Shown: positions 11,141-22,149, counted from the stretch's first letter. The stretch is DNA of 64,000 nt from Bretschneidera sinensis (GCA_023935145.1 CM043700.1:41086620-41150619); one strand, 5' to 3'. The notes: generated from the letters alone by a model not told the origin. Program-made: numbers and translations.

Positions 11141-12436
11141 CCGCCCATTTTACCATCCTCCCCGAAGCACTTGGATTGTGGAAGACCTGCCTCAAGGGTT
11201 GGTCCGTCAGGAGGCCAATAGTGTGTGCCTGAAAGTAAGACCGCTTTCATGCGACTACCATCAGGGCGTAGGCCATTTTTTCAATGGGAGGGTACCTCGT
11301 TTCAGCGTCGTGGAGAATTTGACTGACGTAGTAGATAGGCTTCTGGGTACCTGCTTTTTCCCGTATAAGAACAGAGGCTACAGTGCTTGGGCTGGCGAAT
11401 AAGTAAAGGAAGAGCTCTTCATCTGGGAGTGGTTTGGTTAAGAGGGGCGGTGAACTCAGATATTTTTTCAAGTCTTCGAACGCCTCTTGGTAGCTTTCGG
11501 ACCAGGTGAAGTCCTTCGCCTTTTTGATAGCCTTAAAGAAAGGAAGGCACTTTTCTGCCGACTTAGACATAAAACGGCTCAGGGCCACGATTCGTCCGGT
11601 GAGTCGTTGGACCTCTTTCACAGTCTTAAAAGGGGCCATGTTGAAGATGGCTTCTATCTCTCTCTGAGTGACCACGAATCCTAGGAACTTGCCCTCGGTT
11701 ACCCCAAAAGTGCACTTGGACGGATTCAATCTCATATTGTGCTTGCACAAGACTCCGAAGGCTTCTTCTAGGTTGGAGCAATGGTTCTGTGCTTCAAAGC
11801 TTTAACCAACATATCGTCCACATAGACTTTCATATTCCGCCCAATCTACCTCTTGAAGATTTTGTTTACCAACCTCTGATAGGTTGCCCCAGTATTCTTC
11901 AGCCCAAAAGGCATCACTTTGTAGCAATACAGCCCTCGCTCGGTGATAAAAGCGGTGTTTTCTTGGTCAGATTTGTGCATGAAAATTTGGTTGTAACCAG
12001 AGTAGGCGTCCATGAAAGAGAGAAGTTCGTGCCCAGAAGTGGCGTCTACCATCTGATAGATCCGGGGAAGGAAGAAACTGTCCTTTGGGCAAGCTTTGTT
12101 TAGGTTGGTGAAGTCAATGCAAATACGCCATTTCTTACTGGCCTTTTTTACCATCACGACATTGGATACCCAATCTGGGTACCTTGCTTCCCTGATAAAG
12201 CCGGTTTCCAGCAGTTTGTCCATCTCAACGTTGATGGCTACCTAGCGCTTGAAGGCGAAGGACCCTCCTTCTTCTGAATAACTGGCTTGCACCTGAGATC
12301 TACATTCAGGCGGTGCTCAATGGTTTCAGGGTTAACTCCTGGCATATCTAGGGCTCACCAGGCGAATAGATTCTGATTCTTTCGGAGGAGGCGAAAGAGT
12401 TCTTCCCTAGGTTCTTTTGGAGGTTCGCCCCTATTT
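11141..12436 (-). pseudogene. Gypsy reverse transcriptase, broken
   Basis: 11846-12223 gives the fingers/palm start (GFIREARYPDWVSNVV, KWRICIDFTNLNKACPKDS, MPFGLKNTGATYQRLV). The YVDDMLVKA active-site box follows at about 11785-11830 in a different frame, after an in-frame TAG. 11247-11750 supplies the connection and thumb region (NPSKCTFGV, GFVVTQREIEA, RLTGRI). At least two stops and one frameshift break it. The far 5' part (12240-12436) reads as the linker ahead of RT and is cut at 12441/12442 by the copia insertion. Confidence 0.85.
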
Positions 12437-13015
12437 GTATGTGTAGCTCGAGGTTTCAACCCAAGAGGGGGGGTGAATTGGGTTTTTAAAAACTTTTGCG
12501 GAATTTATACAAGTTTATAAAAACTGATAAGCAACAAATAATTAATACAAGTAGAAAGCTGTAAATAAAGAGTTTAAGGAAAGAGGATGCAAACACAGTT
12601 ATAGTGGTTCGGCAATATCGGATTCGTTCCGACCCTACGTCCACTCTCTTCAAGGAACTCCTTGAAGTAATCCACTAAGAAAACTTAGTCGCACAATTTA
12701 GCCGGGTGTTGCACAAACCGTACACAAGCAATTTACAGGAATTGCTTAAACCGAAAAATCCCCTTCCTTTCGGAAGTTTCCCCTTCCTCTCGGAAGTAAT
12801 CCCTTTACAAAGATGGTGTAAAGTAAAAGGTAGAGAGACAACAAATGAAAGCTTATTACAACAGAAATGTCTCTCTTTCAAAGTAAAGCTTGAAGAAATT
12901 GCTCAATAGGATTATTTCAAAGCTTTTTGTGTTTCAAGAATATAAAAACTTGATTATATGAGATCAACTCTTTTTGAATATGTGCTTCTTCTTTTTGAAT
13001 GCTTTGCTGAGTGGG

Positions 13016-13024
13016 TTTATATAG
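13016..13024 (-). promoter_or_regulatory. TATA box of the 3' LTR
   Basis: Minus-strand CTATATAAA, about 95 bp downstream of the nearest palindrome. The identical motif sits at 22046-22054 in the 5' LTR, where it would start the element's genomic RNA. Confidence 0.7.
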
Positions 13025-13119
13025 CAAACAATTAATATGGCCGTTTTTGGACTTTAATTTGAAAAAGATTTACTTTAAAACGTTCAGATTTGGAGTCCAA
13101 CGGTCATATTTTTGAACTA

Positions 13120-13363
13120 CCAGTCGACTGGGTCGAGATACCAGTCGACTGGGTTCACTTGAAAAATACATGTTTTCAGACCTTCTGGGTATCCAGTCGA
13201 CTGGTATATATCATCCAGTCGACTGAGGACTTTCTGTCCATTTTACACAGTCGACTGGATACTTACTGGTCAAAGTACCAGTCGACTGGGTTGTTTGATC
13301 CAGTCGACTGGGTTCCTTCTGACCTTTATACCAGTCGACTGGTATATGTACCCAGTCGACTGG
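13120..13363. repeat. Array of 9 CCAGTCGACTGG palindromes in the 3' LTR
   Basis: 12-bp copies start at 13120, 13141, 13193, 13215, 13247, 13278, 13300, 13331 and 13352. Seven are perfect; those at 13215 and 13247 have one mismatch. Start-to-start steps are 21, 52, 22, 32, 31, 22, 31 and 21 bp, close to whole multiples of 10.5 bp. Compared with the 5' LTR array, one unit is missing between the fourth and fifth copies, which leaves the imperfect fusion at 13247. Confidence 0.95.
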
Positions 13364-13672
13364 GTTGTCTTCCAACCCAGTTTTTCTTCTGTTTTTCATT
13401 AAAAACATTTTAAAATTAATGGTTTTAGAAAAACCATTTGTGTTTGAGCCATTGAACAAGCTAATACAATGTATGAGTGAGACTTACATTGGTTCTAAAC
13501 CTTAAGACCTATACTAGATCTTCAGTCTTCACTTGATACTTGATTTGGTTCGAGTTTTTGCACTTTGTTCCTTGGTTGAATGTGTTTGATCCTTAATACA
13601 ACTTAGTTTAAACATGTTAGTTAAATAACAGTTGTGTTTTGCCATCATTAAAATACGGGCGAGGGTCAACAA

Positions 13673-13685
13673 TCTCCCCCTTTTT
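13673..13685 (-). other. Polypurine tract of the Sirevirus-like element
   Basis: Minus-strand AAAAAGGGGGAGA directly abuts the 3' LTR. It would prime plus-strand DNA synthesis. The G-rich form next to ATTGTTGAC is typical of Sireviruses. Confidence 0.85.
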
Positions 13686-14334
13686 GATGATGACAAAACT
13701 AATAATGTAAAAACAGTTTTAAAAACTAAGTGTTAAGATTTTACAAAAATTTGGACAGAGTCTCCTCTGTTTTTCGAGTAAAACCACCCTGTAAACAAGC
13801 AAACACAGTTTATATTTCTTTCAACCAATCTAAAATTAAACTCAACCAATCAATAAACATTTTTACACAGATATGGAGCAATGCTCCCCCTAAATCTATG
13901 CATTGGTTGCATTTTACTTAGATTTTCTCGTTTTTCTCATTTTTCTCCCCCGTTTTGACAACAGCAACCAAAGGAGGCATAACATAAAAAATAAGCTAAT
14001 TAGCCAATACAGTCAAATAGGTTATAAGAATACAAATATGTACGCAAAGATGTGGCTTCATTTGAATTTCAGAAGCCTTCCCGGGAAGAACCGGAAGTTT
14101 TTCAAGCATATAAGCATTTTATATCAAATTTAGTGACTAAACAGATATTTAAAACAGTTCTAACATATCACAAATAGCGTAAATAAATGCAATAAATATG
14201 GTTAATAGTATTACATCATCATAGAGAAAAAGTCAGTACAAGTAGGGCCTCATAGAGCCATAGCTTAAGAAAAACAAACATGAGATGTCCGTGCTATGTG
14301 ACAAAAACTGAAAAAGTGCTAAGAACTGAGAGAC
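13686..14334 (-). other. Untranslated 3' internal region of the Sirevirus-like element
   Basis: About 650 bp between the end of the third ORF and the polypurine tract with no open frame I can support. Additional purine-rich minus-strand runs (for example opposite TTTTTCTCCCCCG near 13939-13950) may be secondary polypurine tracts, which Sireviruses are known to carry. Confidence 0.55.
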
Positions 14335-15591
14335 TCATGGTGCGGGAGAGTCCGAGCTGTCACGAAGAAGTTCCCTAATCTCAGCTAGGGAACCCTCGGT
14401 GTGCTCTCGATGTAACTCGAAGTCATCCCGTAGGTGGTCTATGGAGGAGCTCAGCCTCTGATAATCGGACTGCATGGACTGAAAACCGGACTCCATCGTC
14501 ATCTGAAGACTCGTGATAGCTCGTAGGATGTCACCATATCCAGTCTGACCAGTACTCGAGTCACCAATGGGAGGTGCTCGGGTATCTGTCTCTATCTCAG
14601 CAGCCGTATCAGCATCCTCATCACTGTCACTCGCATCCTCTCGAATCCTTAGGCGCTTTCCGGCCTTAGGATAGAGAAACCCTTCACGAACGGTACATCC
14701 CATCTTCTTTAGAGATGAGATGTTGATGATATCCGTCAATCCGATATCCTGAGCCTCGGAGGCAGGCAAAGGTACCCGGAAGTGCTGGAGGATGAGTGTA
14801 ATGAGCATCCCATAAGGAAGACACCAGGAGTCGTTTGCTTCGCCGTTTATCATGTTGGCGAGCAGCAGAGGATATATATTGAAGTGGTGCCCAGATTTTA
14901 GGCACCAAATCAATACTGTATCTATTTTAGATAGATACCCTCGACTCCCGAGTCTCGGGTGGATGGTCCAACTGACAATCAATTGAAACATTTTTGAGTC
15001 GAGGGGCAAGTCACTACATGTGTGAAATGTAGTGGGTCTGTACACATAGTTAGGGTCGCCCCTGACTATCCGACAGGCCTCCTCAACTTCAAAGTTGTCT
15101 GGCCATCCATCCAGACTCCATTGAACCCCCCTTATAGGGATTCTCAGAATGCTCATCAAGAGGTCAGTGTTGACCTCAAACTCCACACCGCTAACTCTGG
15201 TTCTGAATCTCAGAGCCAGAGGACTGGGTTTCACCAAGTTCGCATAGAACTGGTGAATCAGTCGCGGGTAATATTTTTCATGAATACTGACCAGTGGGGT
15301 CAGATTTATTGCCTCAAAGGCTGGTAGAATATCGAAATTACCATGACGAATGGAGTCGAAATCAACGACTCTACCCGTCATGATTTTCTTGTGACGGATT
15401 ATAGAGTTATACCTCTTATGAGCAGCTGGGCTGAAAAACAGAGCCTGCTCCAACTCTGTTCTGGGCTCCTTGCTGGATAACCCTGCTACTCCCTTCCCTT
15501 TTGATTCCGAAGCCGAAGGTTTTGAAGACCTAGGCTTTTTGGGCGCATTAGGTCCACTTGTTGTGAGTTTTATACGGATTTTGTCACTCAT
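14335..15591 (-). CDS. Third ORF (envelope-position protein) of the Sirevirus-like element
   Basis: An intact 418-codon ORF downstream of pol, where Sireviruses such as SIRE1 carry an envelope-like gene. The first 45 residues are basic and Ser/Pro/Lys-rich. The middle (about 50-310) resembles the plant 'putative transposon protein' domain seen in such third ORFs, with blocks FYANLVKPS, GVEFEVNTDLLMSILRIP and LPYGMLITLIL. An acidic linker (DASDSDEDADTAAE) precedes a C-terminal region with heptad-like spacing (about 350-410), a probable coiled coil. I see no clear signal peptide or strong membrane anchor, so an envelope role is only positional. It has its own upstream TATA and palindrome array, unlike gag and pol, which depend on the LTR. 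The function of these proteins is not known. Confidence 0.75.
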   Translation of the reverse strand: MSDKIRIKLTTSGPNAPKKPRSSKPSASESKGKGVAGLSSKEPRTELEQALFFSPAAHKRYNSIIRHKKIMTGRVVDFDSIRHGNFDILPAFEAINLTPLVSIHEKYYPRLIHQFYANLVKPSPLALRFRTRVSGVEFEVNTDLLMSILRIPIRGVQWSLDGWPDNFEVEEACRIVRGDPNYVYRPTTFHTCSDLPLDSKMFQLIVSWTIHPRLGSRGYLSKIDTVLIWCLKSGHHFNIYPLLLANMINGEANDSWCLPYGMLITLILQHFRVPLPASEAQDIGLTDIINISSLKKMGCTVREGFLYPKAGKRLRIREDASDSDEDADTAAEIETDTRAPPIGDSSTGQTGYGDILRAITSLQMTMESGFQSMQSDYQRLSSSIDHLRDDFELHREHTEGSLAEIRELLRDSSDSPAP

Positions 15592-15803
15592 TTTCGAGAA
15601 ATTTGAAGTTTTTTTTGGAAAAAGGAAATTTGGTAAAAATGAGAGATTTTAACCGTAGAAAGTTAAAAATCTCTTTAGGAATGAGTAGATCGGTGTGTTT
15701 AGAAGGGATTTGGATGGTTTTTAGATCAAAAAGATGAATTTTTCTAGAGAGAGAAAGCTTGGGCTCTTTGAAAATGGCGTAAGAAGGGCGAAAATGAACA
15801 GTC

Positions 15804-15813
15804 CCTTTTATAG
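15804..15813 (-). promoter_or_regulatory. Internal TATA box upstream of the third ORF
   Basis: Minus-strand CTATAAAAGG lies about 213 bp upstream of the third ORF's ATG at 15591 and only 11 bp downstream (in the minus-strand sense) of the internal palindrome array. Together they reproduce the LTR arrangement of array then TATA, suggesting an internal promoter. Confidence 0.5.
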
Positions 15814-15823
15814 AATCGCGATA

Positions 15824-16099
15824 CCAGTCGACTGGGTAAACGTACCAGTCGACTGGATCAACTGACAGTGAGATACCAGTCTACTGGGCTATCGTTACCA
15901 GTCGACTGGAGGTTCAAAAAAAAAATTAAAAAATTTGGCTCCAAGCATGGTTTGATTTTATAGACGACTGGAGAAGACTTACCAGTCGTCTGGAGTTTTT
16001 GGCAGAGAGTTACCAGTCGACTGGGTTAAAACTACCAGTCGACTGGATAATCAGGCAGTGACTTACCAGTCGACTGGAGCACTTTTACCAGTCGACTGG
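15824..16099. repeat. Internal array of 10 CCAGTCGACTGG-type palindromes
   Basis: Copies start at 15824, 15845, 15876, 15898, 15960, 15982, 16013, 16035, 16066 and 16088. Seven are perfect; 15876 and 15982 carry one mismatch, and 15960 is a three-mismatch copy. Steps are 21, 31, 22, 62, 22, 31, 22, 31 and 22 bp. The spacer sequences differ from those of the LTR arrays while the spacing is kept, so the geometry rather than the surrounding sequence appears conserved. The array lies in the gap between pol (ends 16240) and the third ORF (starts 15591). Confidence 0.93.
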
Positions 16100-16239
16100 A
16101 CCATTAGAAAAATTTTCAGTCTTGAATTTTTAGCACAAATTTGTTTATCTATGACATTTTTGAGTGAAGGGAATAATTAAACATGGATTAATACTCTATC
16201 ACTCAATGTCAAACTTGCAAATGATGAAATGAAATGCAA

Positions 16240-19200
16240 TCAAACATTCAATTTATCAAAATCAAGCAATCCCATCAACTTTCTTATTTTGCAAAAACTA
16301 GCTTCACTTAAGGGTTTTGTAAGAATATCAGCTATTTGATCTTCTGAAGGTATAAATTCTAATCTTATATCACCTTTTTGAGCATGGTCTCTTAAGAAAT
16401 GATGTCTAATCTCTATATGCTTGGTTCTAGAGTGCTGAATAGGATTTTTGGTTAGGTTTATGGCACTAGTATTATCACAAAATATAGGAATATTTTTTAG
16501 ACTCATGCCATAGTCTTCTAGTTGTTGTTTCATCCATAGTACTTGGGCACAACAACTGCTAGCTGCTACATATTCCGCCTCAGCGGTTGATAGTGCAACT
16601 GAATTCTGTTTCTTGGAGAACCAAGAAGTTAACATAGCACCTAAGAATTGGCATGTTCCACTTGTGCTTTTTCTATCTAACCTACATCCAGCAAAATCAG
16701 CATCCGAATATCCTACTAGCTCAAAAGATGATTCTCTAGAATACCATAATCCTATGGTCTGAGTCCCTTGTAGATATCTAAGGACTCTTTTTACTGCAAC
16801 TACATGTGATTCCTTAGGATTAGATTGAAATCTAGCACACATGCATACACTGAACATTATATCAGGTCTACTTGCAGTCAAGTACAGTAAAGCACCTATC
16901 ATGCTTCTATAATATTTAGAATCTACAGTTTTACCTCCTTCATCAAGATCAAGTTTGGTGGTTGTGCTCATAGGCGTCCCAATTGGCTTTGAGCTTTCCA
17001 TCCCAAACCTCTTTAGTAGATCTTTGATGTACTTTTGTTGATTGATGAAGATACCTCCTTTTAATTGCTTGATTTGCAGTCCAAGGAAGTAGGTAAGTTC
17101 TCCCATCATGCTCATTTCAAATTCACCTTGCATGCACTTTGCAAACTCTTGACACATAGATTCATTAGTAGCACCAAATATAATATCATCAACATATATT
17201 TGAACTATCAAAGTGTCATTTTTGTGAGTTTTTGTGAAGAGAGTTGTATCTATTCTTCCTCTTACAAAATCATTATCAATCAAAAATTTGCTTAGTCTTT
17301 CGTACCATGCCCTTGGAGCTTGCTTCAGCCCATATAAAGCCTTAGAAAGCTTGTAGACATGATTTGGAAGACTAGGGTTTTCAAAACCAAGAGGTTGTTC
17401 AACATAAACCTCTTCTTCTATAAAGCCATTTAAAAATGCACTTTTCACATCCATTTGAAATAGCTTGAATTTATTAAAGCATGCAAAGGCTAATAACATT
17501 CGAATAGCTTCTAATCTAGCTACGGGAGCATAGGTTTCATCAAAATCTATTCCTTCCTCTTGGTTATATCCCTTAGCAACTAGCCTAGCCTTATTTCTAG
17601 TTACTATACCATTTTCATCCATTTTATTTCTATATACCCATTTAGTTCCAATAATTGAATGATCTTTAGGTCTTGGAACTAGTTCCCAAACATTGTTTCT
17701 CTCAAATTGATTTATCTCTTCCTGCATTGCAATTATCCAATCATTATCTTTTTCAGCTTCTATAAATGTCTTAGGTTCTACTTGAGACAAATAAGCTACA
17801 AAATTGCAAATATTTCTAATGGAAGAGCGAGTTCTTACCCCTTGTGAAGGATCACCAATTACTTGATCAATTGGATGATGATTTACATACCTCCAATCCT
17901 TGGGTAGATTTTCCTCTTGTTGACTTGAAGACGGTTGGTCCAAATTTGGAGTTGCCATCCCTTCATTTGTTTGAGAAGAACTCACTTTTGGGTCAACAAT
18001 GGGAGTAGAAGTTTCCATTCTTGGAATAAAATCTGCATCATCTTTAAAGGAAACTTCTCCACTACTCATTGGGTTAGATTCATCAATAGTTACATGCACA
18101 GATTCTTCTACGACTAGAGTTCTCTTATTGAAAACTCTATAAGCCTTACTAGTAGTAGAATATCCTAAAAATATCCCTTCATCGGTCTTGGAATCAAATT
18201 TACCCAAGTTAGTTTTATTGTTATTTAAGATGAAGCACTTACTACCAAAGGCACGAAAATAGGAAATATTTGGCTTTCTCCCTTTCCATAGTTCATAAGG
18301 AGTTTTATCAAGCAGGGGCCTTATCAAGATTCTATTTAAAATATAGCAAGAAGTATTCACGGCTTCAGCCCAAAAATATTTTGGTAAATTATTTTCACAA
18401 AGCATTGTTCTTGAAAATTCTTCTAGAACTCTATTTTTCCTCTCAACAACTCCATTTTGTTGAGGAGTTCTAGGAGCTGAAAAGTTGTGATTAATTCCAT
18501 TTTCATCACAAAATTTTGAAAAGCTTTGATTTTCAAATTCTTTGCCATGATCACTTCTTATGCTTGAAATACAAATTCCTTTTTCATTTTGTACCTTTTT
18601 GCAAAACTTTTCAAATCCTTTGAAAGCTTCATCCTTATAAGCAATAAAAATAACAAAGGTATATCTTGAATAGTCATCAACAATAACAAGAGCATATTGA
18701 TGGCTACCTAAACTAATGGTACTAATTGGACCAAATAAGTCCATATGCAAAAGTTCCAAAGGTCTAGTAGTTGAGACAACATTTTTTGCTTTGAAAGATA
18801 TCCTAGATTGTTTTCCCATTTGACAAGCATTGCAAATTTTGTTTTTCTCAAAATTGATTTTAGGAAGACCAATAACTAAATCTTTTCTTGAAACAATTTT
18901 TAGCAAGTTCATGTTTACATGACCAAGCCTTCTATGCCACAGCCATTGATTTTCACTAAAAGTAGGAAAACATTTTTCATTATTGGAATGTAAGGATTTC
19001 AAATCAACTATATAGACATTTTCATGTCTATGGCCAATGAATTTGATCTTGTTGCTCTTGATGTCTATAACTAGACAATGAGAGGTTTCAAATGTGACTT
19101 TATATCCTTTGTCACATAATTGACTAATGCTAAGTAAATTTGGCTTTAAGCCTTGTACTAGCAATACATTATCTAAAGTTGAGAAATCATTACCGACTTT

Positions 19201-19362
19201 TCCATGCCCTATGATCTTTATTTTAGTATTGTCTCCAATGGTCACAAGTCCACCATCTCTTAGAGTTAGCTCATTGAATACGCTTTTATCACCGGTCATA
19301 TGCTTCGAGCAACCGCTATCAAGGTACCAACAGTTACCTTTCTCCTTGGTGTGAAGGCAAAT
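16240..19362 (-). CDS. Copia pol: protease, integrase, reverse transcriptase, RNase H
   Basis: One open frame from just after the gag TAG to the stop at 16240 (1040 codons; 1019 from the first Met). In order: the aspartic protease start [14 protein letters not shown] (about 19290-19332), the pre-integrase zinc motif with HRRLGH and CNACQMGKQ, the integrase core with [20 protein letters not shown] and [15 protein letters not shown] (D,D,E), reverse transcriptase with [13 protein letters not shown] and YVDDIIFGA, and RNase H with [18 protein letters not shown] and CDNTSAI. All catalytic residues I can check are present, so the polyprotein looks competent. It is in the same frame as gag and separated from it by a single TAG. 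Expression would need readthrough or a separate start. Confidence 0.93.
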   Translation of the reverse strand: MCLHTKEKGNCWYLDSGCSKHMTGDKSVFNELTLRDGGLVTIGDNTKIKIIGHGKVGNDFSTLDNVLLVQGLKPNLLSISQLCDKGYKVTFETSHCLVIDIKSNKIKFIGHRHENVYIVDLKSLHSNNEKCFPTFSENQWLWHRRLGHVNMNLLKIVSRKDLVIGLPKINFEKNKICNACQMGKQSRISFKAKNVVSTTRPLELLHMDLFGPISTISLGSHQYALVIVDDYSRYTFVIFIAYKDEAFKGFEKFCKKVQNEKGICISSIRSDHGKEFENQSFSKFCDENGINHNFSAPRTPQQNGVVERKNRVLEEFSRTMLCENNLPKYFWAEAVNTSCYILNRILIRPLLDKTPYELWKGRKPNISYFRAFGSKCFILNNNKTNLGKFDSKTDEGIFLGYSTTSKAYRVFNKRTLVVEESVHVTIDESNPMSSGEVSFKDDADFIPRMETSTPIVDPKVSSSQTNEGMATPNLDQPSSSQQEENLPKDWRYVNHHPIDQVIGDPSQGVRTRSSIRNICNFVAYLSQVEPKTFIEAEKDNDWIIAMQEEINQFERNNVWELVPRPKDHSIIGTKWVYRNKMDENGIVTRNKARLVAKGYNQEEGIDFDETYAPVARLEAIRMLLAFACFNKFKLFQMDVKSAFLNGFIEEEVYVEQPLGFENPSLPNHVYKLSKALYGLKQAPRAWYERLSKFLIDNDFVRGRIDTTLFTKTHKNDTLIVQIYVDDIIFGATNESMCQEFAKCMQGEFEMSMMGELTYFLGLQIKQLKGGIFINQQKYIKDLLKRFGMESSKPIGTPMSTTTKLDLDEGGKTVDSKYYRSMIGALLYLTASRPDIMFSVCMCARFQSNPKESHVVAVKRVLRYLQGTQTIGLWYSRESSFELVGYSDADFAGCRLDRKSTSGTCQFLGAMLTSWFSKKQNSVALSTAEAEYVAASSCCAQVLWMKQQLEDYGMSLKNIPIFCDNTSAINLTKNPIQHSRTKHIEIRHHFLRDHAQKGDIRLEFIPSEDQIADILTKPLSEASFCKIRKLMGLLDFDKLNV

Positions 19363-19365
19363 CTA
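19363..19365 (-). other. Single in-frame TAG between gag and pol
   Basis: The gag frame (from 21417) and the pol frame (to 16240) are the same frame, interrupted only by this amber codon, just before the protease. Copia elements usually have one gag-pol ORF. The stop is either a recent transition or a readthrough site. Confidence 0.85.
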
Positions 19366-21417
19366 CATCACACAAGGATATACGATAGCATTTTTAGGTA
19401 CCCAAAATTTCTTGGGTCCTTTGGGGTTAGTCCTTGAAAATACGGTTCCTTTTGGGACCCATACTTTCTTAACAATATATGGTGCTCTATGAACATGTTG
19501 ATGATGCACAAGCCTAGCATTATAGTCATAGAAATTTCTAGGAAATTTTAAATGTGCATTCCTATAATCCTTAGGATGATAGTTCCTAGGATACATGATT
19601 CTATGGTAAGGGGTATGAAAATGCATGTCATTTCCAGAAAATGAACGATGATGCATTCTAGGATACATGCTAGCATATGTATGCAAGTTATTTCTAGAAT
19701 AGCCATGATGGTGATTCCTAGGATAAGCAGAATGCATTCTTTGATTATACACATTGTTCCTAGAATGAGCATGATGATTATTTCTAGGATGTGTATGAGC
19801 ATTTCTAGAATGAGCATACAAATAAGCATGAGTATTTTTAGGATGCTTCAATTTAGTATGATCATTTAAGTTTCTAGAGTTCCTCGGATTTATTAAGGGA
19901 GTGCTTTTAACAAGGTTAGGAGCTTTCGAAGTAGAAGCTCCATCTACACAAGAGGCTTTCATGAATAAGCTCTCTTTTGTTTTTTGTTTTCCCAATGGAG
20001 AATATCCTACACCAGATTTTCCTCCACTTAATCTTTGGGAAGAAAGCACTTCATCAAGTTTTTCTTTACCAAGCATAAGTCTAGATACAGTGCTGTTTAA
20101 TTCAGAAATTTTATTTTTCAAATTCTCATTTTCATCTTTAAGAAAATCTTGAGACGAATTATACAGTAAAGATGATAATTTTTCTTTTTCTTCTCTAAGA
20201 ACTATCATTTCCTTAGAAAGAGATGATACTTCTTTCTTAAGAACAGAATTTCTAGAATCAAAATTCTTTAATTCTTCATGCATTTCATTTATGACTTCTA
20301 GTAATTCTTCACTACTAGTAACAATATTATTTTTTGAAGAGGGAGAAAATGTTACCTCACTTTCATCATCGATTGCCATTAAACAGAGGTTGGCAATCTC
20401 TTCGTATCCAATTTCTTTGTCTGATGACTCATCTTCTTCGTCATCGCTCCAGGTAGTTGCTACCATAGCTTTCTTCTTGAAGCCCTTGTATGGTTTGCTT
20501 GAAACCGGACAGTCAGCTTTTATATGTCCTGGATTCTTGCAGCCATAGCACATAAGTGGTTCCCTTTTTGAGGTGGGATCCTTTGAGTAAGGTTTCTTGC
20601 TTTTCTTCAAGAACCTATGGAATCGTCTGGTGATTAAAGCCATTTCACCATCTTCTTCACTGCTCTCTGCTTCTTGTTCTAATTCCTTTTCTTTGTTGCT
20701 CGTAGAAGCTTTGAGAGCAATTTGCTTTTTCTTCTTCTCATCATCATTGACGATGGGAGTCATTTCTTCCATCTCGTATGTCAATAATGACCCAAGCAGC
20801 GTCTCAACATCAAGCTTGTCAAGATTTTTGGCCTCTTGAATGGCTGTCCTCTTTGGTTTCCATTCTGGTGGCAGAGATCTCAAGATTTTTCTGGTTAGTT
20901 CAACTTCCTCAATATTCTTGCCAAGCAATTTTAAACCATTTATAATAGTAGTAAATCGTGAGTGCATTTCAGAAATGGTTTCGTTAGGAGACATCTTAAA
21001 AGATTCATATTCAGAAATTAGCATGTAAATCTTAGACTTTTTTACTTCACTTGTTCCTTCATATGTGACTTGCAATTTGTCCCATATTTCTTTAGCAGAA
21101 ACACATGCAGATATTTTGTTGTATTCAGAAATATCTAATGCACAATGTAGCATGCTTGTTGCTCTGCTATTGAGAGACATCGTTCTACAATCCTCGTCAG
21201 TAAACTCAGTTTTGAGTTTAGGCATTGTATGAAGAGTCTCTCCAATAACTATTTCTTTTGAGGGAATTTTAGGTCCCTCTTCTATAATTCTCCATAGATT
21301 GTAATCTTGTCCTTCGACGAAGATTTTCATTCTATTTTTCCAATAGTTATAATTTGAGCCATTGAACAATGGTGGTCTAGTATAAGAGTGTCCTTCAGAG
21401 TAGCTATTTGCTGCCAT
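19366..21417 (-). CDS. Copia gag (capsid/nucleocapsid polyprotein)
   Basis: 684 codons from an ATG at 21417 that lies 41 bp downstream of the primer site. The N-terminal part contains the copia gag signature (FNGSNYNYWKNRMKIF, about residues 19-34, and a UBN2-like region to about 230), followed by an acidic stretch, one CCHC zinc knuckle (CYGCKNPGHIKADCP, about 289-303), a probable coiled coil (about 365-450) and an unusual His/Arg/Asn-rich tail with many repeats of a Pro-Arg-Asn type motif (about 540-640). Gag packages the element RNA into cytoplasmic particles. The long gag with coiled coil is usual for Sireviruses. It ends at the TAG described separately. Confidence 0.92.
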
Positions 21418-21458
21418 TGGATCAACTCTAGGAATTTAAGCCTTTTAATGAGAACGAA

Positions 21459-21470
21459 GCTCTGATACCA
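21459..21470 (-). other. Primer-binding site (initiator tRNA-Met type)
   Basis: Minus-strand TGGTATCAGAGC, two bases inside the 5' LTR, is the standard copia site complementary to the 3' end of initiator tRNA-Met. It fixes the element's orientation. Confidence 0.95.
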
Positions 21471-22045
21471 ATTGTAGCTCGAGGTTTCAACCCAAGAGGG
21501 GGGTGAATTGGGTTTTTAAAAACTTTTGCGGAATTTATACAAGTTTATAAAAACTGATAAGCAACAAATAATTAATACAAGTAGAAAGCTGTAAATAAAG
21601 AGTTTAAGGAAAGAGGATGCAAACACAGTTATAGTGGTTCGGCAATATCGGATTCGTTCCGACCCTACGTCCACTCTCTTCAAGGAACTCCTTGAAGTAA
21701 TCCACTAAGAAAACTTAGTCGCACAACTTAGCCGGGTGTTGCACAAACCGTACACAAGCAATTTACAGGAATTGCTTAAACCAAAAAATCCCCTTCCTTT
21801 CGGAAGTTTCCCCTTCCTCTCGGAAGTAATCCCTTTACAAAGATGGTGTAAAGTAAAAGGTAGAGAGACAACAAATGAAAGCTTATTACAACAGAAATGT
21901 CTCTCTTTCAAAGTAAAGCTTGAAGAAATGGCTCAATAGGATTATTTCAAAGCTTTTTGTGTTTCAAGAGTATAAAAACTTGATTATATGAGATCAACTC
22001 TTTTTGAATATGTGCTTCTTCTTTTTGAATGCTTTGCTGAGTGGG

Positions 22046-22054
22046 TTTATATAG
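22046..22054 (-). promoter_or_regulatory. TATA box of the 5' LTR
   Basis: Minus-strand CTATATAAA, 95 bp downstream of the palindrome array; the presumed start region of the element RNA lies about 30 bp further on, near 22015-22020. Confidence 0.7.
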
Positions 22055-22149
22055 CAAACAATTAATATGGCCGTTTTTGGACTTTAATTTGAAAAAGATT
22101 TACTTTAAAACGTTCAGATTTGGAGTCCAACGGTCATATTTTTGAACTA

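Larger units (their letters stand above)
12442..13671 (-). repeat. 3' LTR of the Sirevirus-like element
   Basis: 1230 bp, starting TGTAGCTCG and ending GGGTCAACA on the + strand. Nearly identical to 21473-22722. It lacks one palindrome unit (about 21 bp) that the other LTR keeps and has one extra G in an early G run. The promoter half holds the palindrome array followed, on the minus strand, by a TATA box. Confidence 0.95.

Noticed and set aside
13120..13363. CRISPR-like appearance of regularly spaced short palindromes
   Set aside because: This is a plant nuclear retrotransposon LTR. Repeats are 12 bp with 9-19-bp spacers that are the same in both LTRs, and there are no cas genes.
13090..13459. 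Open frames with repeated PVDWV/QSTG peptides over the palindrome arrays (also at 22241-22510)
   Set aside because: The peptides are translations of the 12-bp palindrome repeats in an LTR; they lack any protein-family signal and occur on both strands.
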